NCBI GenBank assembly: GCA_903960725.1
Contig: CAJCBY010000316.1
Coordinates: 1 to 7,088 of the forward strand
DNA length: 7,088 bases
From: an uncultured Cytophagaceae bacterium
GTDB lineage: Bacteria > Bacteroidota > Bacteroidia > Cytophagales > Spirosomataceae
Direction of reading: 5' to 3'
A model generated the notes under the pieces. The model was not told the DNA's origin, made no database searches, and saw nothing but the letters and a program-made list of their open reading frames with translations. Shown here piece by piece: positions 1 through 6,177 of this stretch. Position 1 is the first letter of the stretch; every line of letters begins with the position of its first letter. A program made the translations under genes and the position numbers.

Positions 1-1531
1 CACGTAGGATATTCAACGCCGCAGCAGGTTTGGCATAGGCATTATTTCCAAAATCCATGATATTCTCCGAGTTCGCCATGATAGGCACTTGGTTCTTCGA
101 ATCTAAACGCATGTAGGGAACAATGCTTTGTGCCTCTCCGCGACGTGCTGGAAAGTTGCGATCCCATTCTTGCTCGGCTAAGTACTGGCAGAAGGTATTT
201 AAACCCTCATCCATCCAAGACCATTGACGCTCGTCTGAGTTCACAATCATCGGGAAGAAGTTGTGGCCCACCTCGTGGATAATGACACCAATCATTCCGT
301 TCTTCACATTCTCAGTATAGGTCCCATCGGGTTCTGGACGACCCCCATTAAAGGAAATCATCGGATATTCCATTCCACCACCCGCTGTTGAGTGACAAGA
401 AATGGCTACTGGATAGGGGTAAGCGATGGTTCTCTTCGAATACGAGCGAAGCGTATGTGCCACAACCATCGTTGAATATTTACCCCAAAGAGGATTTCCC
501 TCTTTCGAATAATACGACATCGCCCACACTTTTTTGCCCTCTACATCGACCTGCATCGCATCCCAAATGAATTTACGAGAAGCAGTGAACGCAAAGTCAC
601 GTACATTGTCAGCCTTGTATACCCATGTTTTCTTTCCAGTAGGAACACTCTTCTCTGCTTTGATTGCTTCGTCTTGCGTTACAATTTCTACCGGACGAGT
701 CGCCGTTTTTGCTTGCTCCCAACGCTTCAATTGAGTAGCTGTCAATACTTGATTCGGGTTTAGTAATTCACCACCTGCACCCACTACGATGTCATTAGGC
801 GCCGTGATCGCTACTTTGTAATTTCCAAAATTCAAGGTGAATTCCCCTTGGCCCATGAATTGCTTGTGCTGCCAGCCATACACGTCATTGTAAACAGCTA
901 AGCGTGGGAACCAGTGTGCAATGAAATAATTTGCAATGTTTTCTTTGCCCAATACTTCATAACCAGAACGACCATAATAAGCCGTGATCAAATAATTCCA
1001 ATCAATACCAAAGCTCACTGAAGCACCCGATTTCAATGGCGTTGGTAAATCAATACGCATCATTGTTTGGTTAATCGTGTGACGCAATGGGTTTCCTTTT
1101 GCATCTTTTACAGCCGTGATTTTGTAGCCGTAATCTTTCGGATCTGTTAGTTCTTGGAAAGCACCCGCGCTGATGCCATTCTTGATTTCACCCGTCTTAG
1201 TTGTTTTACCTGGCGCATTTTTCTCAAATAGATTTTGGTCTAATTGAATCCACAAATACGGCAAATCATCTGGTGAGTTGTTGTAATAGGTGATCGTTTC
1301 CGATCCAATAATCTTGCGATTAACGTCATCTAGTTCGACTTTGATGTCGTAATCTGCCCGTTGTTGCCAGTAATCTTTTCCTGGCGAACCACTCGCGGTA
1401 CGGTAGGTATTAGGTGTAGGCAAAGTCGATTCTAATTGTTCGAATCGGTTGTTTGCATTAAAGGAGGTTTGTGCTTTCGCCGGAAACAAAACGATAGTTA
1501 ACGCGAAAAGCTGTAGCAGTTTTTTAAGCAT
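1..1531 (-). CDS. Exported M1-family zinc metallopeptidase (aminopeptidase-like), 3' end cut by window edge
   Basis: This is a predicted zinc peptidase that removes N-terminal residues from peptides in the periplasm or outside the cell. Its first 510 residues are visible; the C-terminus lies beyond position 1. Residues 1-20 form a type I signal peptide (MLKK, a hydrophobic core, then PAKA before QTSF), which supports the ATG at 1531-1529. Residues about 50-230 resemble the beta-rich M1 N-terminal domain, including the stretch YLWIQLDQN. The catalytic domain carries GGMEYP (residues 385-390), the counterpart of the M1 GAMEN exopeptidase motif. It also has HEVGH at 419-423 followed after 18 residues by Glu442, which is the full HExxH-x18-E zinc site. 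Tyr499 in NNAYAKP is a candidate for the conserved transition-state tyrosine. The frame is open throughout. It is transcribed divergently from xylA, and no Shine-Dalgarno sequence precedes it. Family assignment is firm, but peptide specificity cannot be read from sequence. Confidence 0.95.
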   Translation of the reverse strand, partial: MLKKLLQLFALTIVLFPAKAQTSFNANNRFEQLESTLPTPNTYRTASGSPGKDYWQQRADYDIKVELDDVNRKIIGSETITYYNNSPDDLPYLWIQLDQNLFEKNAPGKTTKTGEIKNGISAGAFQELTDPKDYGYKITAVKDAKGNPLRHTINQTMMRIDLPTPLKSGASVSFGIDWNYLITAYYGRSGYEVLGKENIANYFIAHWFPRLAVYNDVYGWQHKQFMGQGEFTLNFGNYKVAITAPNDIVVGAGGELLNPNQVLTATQLKRWEQAKTATRPVEIVTQDEAIKAEKSVPTGKKTWVYKADNVRDFAFTASRKFIWDAMQVDVEGKKVWAMSYYSKEGNPLWGKYSTMVVAHTLRSYSKRTIAYPYPVAISCHSTAGGGMEYPMISFNGGRPEPDGTYTENVKNGMIGVIIHEVGHNFFPMIVNSDERQWSWMDEGLNTFCQYLAEQEWDRNFPARRGEAQSIVPYMRLDSKNQVPIMANSENIMDFGNNAYAKPAAALNILR

Positions 1532-1580
1532 GTTGAAAAGGTTATTTTACGCAAAATAGTAAAAATTAGGGAAAACGTAG

Positions 1581-1599
1581 CTGTGCTAATCTGTGCTAA
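1581..1599. repeat. Tandem 9-bp direct repeat upstream of the xylA promoter
   Basis: CTGTGCTAA occurs at 1581-1589 and again at 1591-1599, with a 10-bp period, so the copies sit on the same face of the helix. The pair ends 6 bp before the -33 TTTG of the xylA promoter, where an activator would bind. The repeat itself is seen directly; a regulator-binding role is inferred. The same bases could also affect the divergent peptidase gene. Confidence 0.6.
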
Positions 1600-1617
1600 A
1601 TTATATTTGTATATAAT
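1600..1617. promoter_or_regulatory. AT-only inverted repeat over the xylA -33 box (possible operator)
   Basis: The arms ATTATAT (1600-1606) and ATATAAT (1611-1617) are perfect inverse complements around a TTGT centre. The centre overlaps the -33 TTTG at 1606-1609, so a protein bound here would compete with RNA polymerase. AT-rich DNA makes short inverted repeats fairly common, so the operator reading is tentative. Confidence 0.35.
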
Positions 1618-1637
1618 AGGATGATTATGTAGTTTTG
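1606..1637 (+). promoter_or_regulatory. Bacteroidota-type promoter for xylA
   Basis: A -33 TTTG at 1606-1609 is followed after 20 bp by TAGTTTTG at 1630-1637. The latter matches all six fixed bases of the TAnnTTTG -7 consensus used by the primary sigma factor of Bacteroidota, and the spacing lies in the usual 19-21 bp range. Transcription would start near 1642-1645, giving a leader of about 30 nt. That leader contains an A8 run (1646-1653) and no Shine-Dalgarno sequence, as is usual in this phylum. TATATTTG at 1602-1609 also fits the -7 consensus but has no TTTG at the right distance upstream. Confidence 0.55.
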
Positions 1638-1672
1638 GGACAATCAAAAAAAACAATTAAGTATTATATCGT

Positions 1673-3001
1673 ATGAGCGTTATCATTGGTCAAAAAGAAT
1701 ATTTCAAAGGCATCGGTCAAATCAAATTTGAAGGTGTAGAATCAGACAATCCTTTCGCTTTTCGTTATTACGACGAGAATCGCATCGTCGCTGGCAAAAG
1801 CATGAAGGAACACCTTCGTTTTGCTATCGCGTATTGGCATTCGTTTTGCGGAGATGGAGCTGATCCTTTTGGACCAGGTACACACCACTATCCTTGGGAT
1901 TTGGCAAGTGATGCGCGTCAACGTGCGGCAGATAAAGCCGATGCAGCGTTTGAATTCATGACGAAAATGGGCGCTCCTTATTATTGCTTCCACGATGTGG
2001 ATGCGATTGACGGGCATAATGATCCGAAGGAATTTGGTGATCGTGTGAAATTTATCACGGATATTTTTGCTAAAAAACAAGCAGAAAGTGGTGTGAAATT
2101 GTTGTGGGGAACAGCAAATTTGTTCTCGAACGAGCGTTACATGAACGGTGCATCCACGAACCCTAATTTTGAAGTAGTCGCTCACGCAGGTGCTCAATTA
2201 AAAGGGGCTATCGATGCAACCATCACCTTAGGTGGAGAAGGCTATGTGTTCTGGGGAGGTCGTGAAGGCTACATGAGTTTATTGAATACTAATATGAAAT
2301 TAGAGCGCGAAAACTTCGCGCGTATGTTGCATACCTGTGTAGAATATGCACGCCGTAATGGTTTCAAAGGTAAATTCTTCATCGAACCTAAGCCTTGTGA
2401 GCCTACGAAACACCAGTATGATTATGATGCGGCAACAGTCATTGGCTTCTTACGCGAATTCGATTTACTATCCGAATTTGGCCTAAACTTAGAAGTAAAC
2501 CACGCTACCTTAGCGGGACACACCTTTGCTCACGAATGTCAAGTGGCATCCGATGCGGGCATGTTAGCTTCGATCGATGCGAACAGAGGTGATAACCAAA
2601 ATGGCTGGGATACTGACCAATTCCCAACGGACATTTACGAATGGGCGGAGGCGATGGCAATCATCTTAAAGCAAGGTGGATTAGCGGGCGGTGGTATCAA
2701 CTTTGACGCGAAACGTCGCCGTAATTCAACGGATATGGCTGATTTATTCTATGCTCACATCGGTGGTATGGATACTATCGCACGTGCGTTGTTGATCGCT
2801 GAGAAAATGGCGAAACATGGTGAAATGGATCGTTTGAAAGCGGAACGTTATGCGAGCTTTAACTCGGGTAAAGGAGCAGATTATGCCGCAGGTAAATTGA
2901 AATTAGAAGATTTATACAAAATTGCGATCGAGGTAGGCGAGCCTGCTCAGCTTTCTGGCAAGCAAGAATACTTAGAGAATTTGTTAGGCCGTTTTGTATA
3001 A
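1673..3001 (+). CDS. xylA: Xylose isomerase, complete, 442 aa
   Basis: This cytoplasmic metal-dependent enzyme converts D-xylose to D-xylulose and usually also D-glucose to D-fructose; it is the first step of the isomerase route of xylose use. The length is that of class II xylose isomerases (about 440 aa), and all hallmark motifs are present: FHDVD at 106-110 (catalytic His107 and Asp110), VFWGGREGY at 192-200, EPKP at 238-241, LEVNH at 273-277 and FDAK at 344-347. The two metal sites are complete: Glu238, Glu274, Asp302 and Asp345 for one, and Glu274, His277, Asp313 and Asp315 for the other. The ATG at 1673 follows a short A-rich leader below a recognisable promoter. It is the first gene of a rightward run, with the GH106-like gene 18 nt downstream. 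No xylulokinase or xylose transporter is visible in the window. I see no truncation or odd residue. Confidence 0.99.
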   Translation: MSVIIGQKEYFKGIGQIKFEGVESDNPFAFRYYDENRIVAGKSMKEHLRFAIAYWHSFCGDGADPFGPGTHHYPWDLASDARQRAADKADAAFEFMTKMGAPYYCFHDVDAIDGHNDPKEFGDRVKFITDIFAKKQAESGVKLLWGTANLFSNERYMNGASTNPNFEVVAHAGAQLKGAIDATITLGGEGYVFWGGREGYMSLLNTNMKLERENFARMLHTCVEYARRNGFKGKFFIEPKPCEPTKHQYDYDAATVIGFLREFDLLSEFGLNLEVNHATLAGHTFAHECQVASDAGMLASIDANRGDNQNGWDTDQFPTDIYEWAEAMAIILKQGGLAGGGINFDAKRRRNSTDMADLFYAHIGGMDTIARALLIAEKMAKHGEMDRLKAERYASFNSGKGADYAAGKLKLEDLYKIAIEVGEPAQLSGKQEYLENLLGRFV

Positions 3002-3019
3002 AAACACGTAATTCGGGGT

Positions 3020-5521
3020 ATGAAAAGATGTTTTTTACTCCTTCTGTTATTTACCTCTAGATTTATAGCGACAGCAGGGTCATCCGATGATCCTGCTGTT
3101 TTTTCTACAGCTAAACCCTGGGCTTATTGGTGGTGGCCGGGGAGTGCGGTGAGCGAGAAGGGGATCACCCATAATTTGGAAAATTTTGCCAAAGCTGGTT
3201 TTGGCGGTCTCCACATCATTCCTATCTACGGGGCAAAGGGCTCAGAAACCTTATTTCAAAATTATTTAAGTCCTGGCTGGCAAGCCAAATTCTTCTACAC
3301 ACTCAAGGAGGCAAAGCGTTTAGGATTAGGCATTGATATGACGATGGGGACGGGTTGGCCTTTAGGTGGACCGACCATTACAGAGAAAGAGGCGGCAAAG
3401 AAATACCAATTCATAGATGGGGCATTTACGACGAGTTTAACGGGCCAAAAAGTCAAACGCGCCGCTCCCGGTGGAGAAGGACTCGTTCTCGATCACTTTG
3501 ATATAAAGGCGTTTGCAAAGTACAGCAACACGTTTGTTCCCCTGTTGAAGAAAGCACATTCTCCCTTAAGGGCAATCTACAATGATTCCTATGAGGCCTA
3601 TGGATCGAATTATACGCCGGATTTATTTCCTGCGTTTCAACGATTAAATGGGTATGATTTGCGCAAACACTTCGATGTGTTATCGAAGAAAAAGGCAGAA
3701 TCGGAAGAGGAAAATCAGATTTTTGCGGATTACCACCGGACGATGTCGACTTTATTGCAACAAAATTTTGTGTTGCCTTTTGATCATTGGATTAATTCGA
3801 TGGGCTTTACCTCGCGCAATCAGGCCCATGGTTCGCCTGGTAATTTACTAGACATTTATGCTGCAGCGGATATTCCAGAGGCGGAGTTTTTTGGTTCTAA
3901 ACCCTTTGACATCCCGGGCTACCGAGTAGATCCAGAGTATGATTCTACGACTTTTGGTATACCTGATATTCGGGCGCTGAAACTCGCGAGTTCAGCGGCG
4001 AATTTGATGGGAAAGAAATTAGTTTCTGCGGAAACGGCGACCTGGTTAGGTAATCACTTTAAGGTTTCGATTGCGCAGGTGAAGCCGGTATTAGATCAGG
4101 TTTTCGTAGGCGGGGTGAACCATGTATTCTTCCACGGAGCTACCTATTCTCCACCAGAAGTGGCTTGGCCCGGTTGGTTGTTTTATGCAAGTACGAACTT
4201 TAATCCCCAAAGTCATTTTTGGGAGGCGATGCCTGCTCTGAATAAATACATCGAAAATGTGCAGACGATGTTGCAGGCAAATCCGACGGATAGCGATGCA
4301 TTATTGTATTTTCCGATGGAAGATGTTTGGCACGCAAACAATGGATCAGGCAAATTACATACCTTAGAATTGCACGCGAATAGTCGTGTATGGCTGAAGA
4401 ATACCTCGTTCGGACAATGGGCAGGTTTATTGCAGGATAAGGGTTTTTCGGTGGATTATATCTCGGATGAATTACTCGATGATATAGAATTAACGCCTGC
4501 TAAGACCTTTAAAACGAAGTCTGGAGGAAATTACAAGGTCTTGTTAATCCCTGCGGCACATTATATCTCCGTAGAGACCTTGGAGCGACTTGCAAAATGG
4601 GTAAAACAAGGTTATCCAGTTTATTTCTTAGAACATTTGCCTTTGCATTTGAATACATATAATCAGACGAAAGAGGCCAAAGAACGTTGGGACGCTGCTC
4701 GCACCGCCTTATTGATGCGCGTCTTGTCAGATCCCACCGATCAACTGGCGCGCTTAGGTGTTTCTGTCGAATCGATGGCTATGAAGGGTTTATCCTTTAT
4801 TCGAAAGAAAACAAGTAACGGCGCGGCCTATTTCGTGACGAATTTGCAGTCTCGATTTACGGAGGGCAACGTTGCCTTAAAGAAGCTGCCAGGTACTTAT
4901 GAGATTTGGGATCCATTGACAGATGCAAAAAGCTATGGTAAAAAAGGATCCGATGCGTGGCTTTCGTTAGCGCCAGGCCAAAGTGTAATCATTCAGCCGA
5001 CAGCAAAAACCCCCTCTGTAATAGAGCCCGCAACCGCTAAAGTCAGAACCGAAATCGAACCAAAAAACATACCGGTTCAGCTAGATTCTAAACCGATAGC
5101 ATTGCCAGATTTCAACTATTATACCACATTAGATACATCGCTTGCCGCCACTCCATCCGCAAGGTATACGTTCGAATTAACCTTAACCGCAGATCAAATC
5201 GCTAACTCGAAAGTACTTCATCTAGCGGATTTGCGCGATATGGCGAAAGTTCGCATCAATGGGAATGACATTGGGATGATTTGGTCACTTCCTTTCCAAA
5301 TCGCTATTCCAGATGGAATCTTGCAGGAGCAAAATCAAGTAGAGATTGAGGTGACTTCGAATTCCGCGAACCGTATTCGGAAGATGGATCAAAAGGGAGT
5401 GGTGTGGAAGAATTTCTATGAAATCAATTTTGTAGATATTCGCTATAAACCTTTTGATGCCTCTAAATGGGCCATCGAGGACGGCGGAATGCAAGGTAAA
5501 CTCTATTTTACGAATCGATGA
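3020..5521 (+). CDS. Exported GH106-like glycoside hydrolase (putative alpha-L-rhamnosidase family), 833 aa
   Basis: This is a predicted exported glycosidase related to family GH106, whose characterised members are alpha-L-rhamnosidases acting on plant polysaccharides and glycoconjugates. Residues 1-19 look like a type I signal peptide (MKRCF, a leucine run, then ATA before GSS). Cys4 is too early for a lipobox, and no T9SS C-terminal sorting domain is evident. The family core starts at KPWAYWWWPG (32-41) and continues through IDMTMGTGWPLGGP (105-118), VKRAAPGGEG (145-154), NDSYEAYG (188-195), RNQAHGSPGNLLDIYAAADIPEAEFFG (266-292) and SAETATWLG (336-344). Glu192, Glu287/Glu289 and Glu338 are candidate catalytic acids. 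Residues about 425-660 resemble an alpha/beta domain, and about 690-833 a beta-sandwich (VRINGNDIGMIWSLPFQ). It is shorter than some characterised GH106 enzymes (about 1,100 aa), so the substrate is uncertain. The start has no Shine-Dalgarno sequence; GGGG sits one base before the ATG. A terminator-like hairpin lies within codons 18-28. The stop overlaps the next gene as ATGA. Confidence 0.92.
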   Translation: MKRCFLLLLLFTSRFIATAGSSDDPAVFSTAKPWAYWWWPGSAVSEKGITHNLENFAKAGFGGLHIIPIYGAKGSETLFQNYLSPGWQAKFFYTLKEAKRLGLGIDMTMGTGWPLGGPTITEKEAAKKYQFIDGAFTTSLTGQKVKRAAPGGEGLVLDHFDIKAFAKYSNTFVPLLKKAHSPLRAIYNDSYEAYGSNYTPDLFPAFQRLNGYDLRKHFDVLSKKKAESEEENQIFADYHRTMSTLLQQNFVLPFDHWINSMGFTSRNQAHGSPGNLLDIYAAADIPEAEFFGSKPFDIPGYRVDPEYDSTTFGIPDIRALKLASSAANLMGKKLVSAETATWLGNHFKVSIAQVKPVLDQVFVGGVNHVFFHGATYSPPEVAWPGWLFYASTNFNPQSHFWEAMPALNKYIENVQTMLQANPTDSDALLYFPMEDVWHANNGSGKLHTLELHANSRVWLKNTSFGQWAGLLQDKGFSVDYISDELLDDIELTPAKTFKTKSGGNYKVLLIPAAHYISVETLERLAKWVKQGYPVYFLEHLPLHLNTYNQTKEAKERWDAARTALLMRVLSDPTDQLARLGVSVESMAMKGLSFIRKKTSNGAAYFVTNLQSRFTEGNVALKKLPGTYEIWDPLTDAKSYGKKGSDAWLSLAPGQSVIIQPTAKTPSVIEPATAKVRTEIEPKNIPVQLDSKPIALPDFNYYTTLDTSLAATPSARYTFELTLTADQIANSKVLHLADLRDMAKVRINGNDIGMIWSLPFQIAIPDGILQEQNQVEIEVTSNSANRIRKMDQKGVVWKNFYEINFVDIRYKPFDASKWAIEDGGMQGKLYFTNR
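3071..3104 (+). terminator. Intrinsic-terminator-like hairpin inside the GH106-like coding sequence
   Basis: Bases 3071-3083 pair with 3087-3099 in a 13-bp stem (ACAGCAGG pairs with CCTGCTGT, then one G-T wobble, then TCAT with ATGA). The loop is CCG (3084-3086), and six Ts follow at 3099-3104. This is a textbook Rho-independent shape, 69 nt after the xylA stop, with no other terminator between the two genes. It lies in codons 18-28 of the downstream gene, across the signal-peptide cleavage region, which is little constrained at protein level. It could end xylA transcripts or act as a translation-sensitive attenuator. The structure is seen directly; its activity is inferred. Confidence 0.6.
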
Positions 5522-6177
5522 AACCCTTTGTCATTGCAATAACCGAAGCGCTGCGCGATTTAGCTGATGCGGATAATGCGCATTGGATGCGCAAGTATAT
5601 GCGGGAGCAATATCCCTTCTTAGGGGTAAAAAAGCCAGAACGTCAGGAGGTTTTCAAGCACCTCTATAAACTCCACGGTTCGAGCCAGGATTGGTATGAG
5701 GTCTCCACCGAATTATTTGCCATGCCGGAGCGCGAGTATCAATATTTCGCCATGGATTATGTGCAAAAGGCAAAGAAATCTTGGGATTCGCGCCTACCTG
5801 CTTTAGTGGAACAATGGATAGGTGAGCAGTCTTGGTGGGATGTGGTGGACGTTTTAGCTCCGCAAATTATGGGCCCTTATTTTCTTCAGTTTCCAGCAGA
5901 AAGAGATCAATGGATAGAACGCTGGATGAAATCAGGAAATTTCTGGTTGCAGCGTGTATGCCTTATTTTTTCGCTAGGTTATAAAGGCAAAACAGATACT
6001 GATTTGCTGGCGAAAAACATTCAGGCATTGAGCTCTTCTAAGGAATTTTTTATTCAAAAAGCGATTGGCTGGGTACTCAGACAGTATGCAAGAACGGATG
6101 CAGAATGGGTATTGGATTTTGTTGAAAACAATGCTTTGGCCCCGCTGAGTAAACGCGAGGCCCTGAAGCATTTGTAA
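5518..6177 (+). CDS. AlkD-like DNA alkylation repair glycosylase, 219 aa
   Basis: This is a predicted cytoplasmic HEAT-like-repeat DNA glycosylase that excises positively charged alkylated bases such as 3-methyladenine and 7-methylguanine. The protein is almost all alpha-helical and near the family length (about 220-240 aa). The active-site signature is clear: SWWDVVD at 105-111 and KAIGWVLRQYAR at 181-192. Trp107, Asp111 and Trp185 reproduce the spacing of the Trp109, Asp113 and Trp187 triad of Bacillus cereus AlkD. The N-terminal stretch YPFLGVKKPERQ (32-43) is also typical of the family. The ATG at 5518 overlaps the stop of the hydrolase gene (ATGA), which points to translational coupling and a shared transcript. 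The link to sugar metabolism looks incidental. The TAA at 6175-6177 directly abuts the stop of the convergent glycogen synthase gene. No frameshift or missing catalytic residue is seen. Confidence 0.93.
   Translation: MKPFVIAITEALRDLADADNAHWMRKYMREQYPFLGVKKPERQEVFKHLYKLHGSSQDWYEVSTELFAMPEREYQYFAMDYVQKAKKSWDSRLPALVEQWIGEQSWWDVVDVLAPQIMGPYFLQFPAERDQWIERWMKSGNFWLQRVCLIFSLGYKGKTDTDLLAKNIQALSSSKEFFIQKAIGWVLRQYARTDAEWVLDFVENNALAPLSKREALKHL

Larger units (their letters stand above)
1532..1672. other. Divergent intergenic region between the M1 peptidase and xylA
   Basis: This 141-bp AT-rich gap holds the start signals of both divergent genes. The rightward half has a full Bacteroidota-type promoter, a tandem direct repeat and an inverted repeat, listed separately. 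For the leftward peptidase gene I found only imperfect TAnnTTTG candidates: minus-strand TACGTTTT (plus 1573-1580) and TAATTTTT (plus 1562-1569). Neither has a TTTG at 19-21 bp, so its promoter is not assigned. No RNA gene or longer ORF is apparent. Confidence 0.8.

Noticed and set aside
388..734. Two short plus-strand open frames (388-570 and 534-734)
   Set aside because: They are antisense to the peptidase catalytic domain, which has an intact frame and motifs; the short frames have no family features.
1621..1632. ATG ATT ATG TAG micro-ORF upstream of xylA, after an AGG
   Set aside because: It overlaps the predicted -7 box, so it would lie before the transcription start and not be in the leader. 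Its length makes chance likely.
1742..2197. Long minus-strand open frame opposite xylA
   Set aside because: It lies wholly within a fully conserved xylA, shows no recognisable protein family, and looks like a shadow frame.
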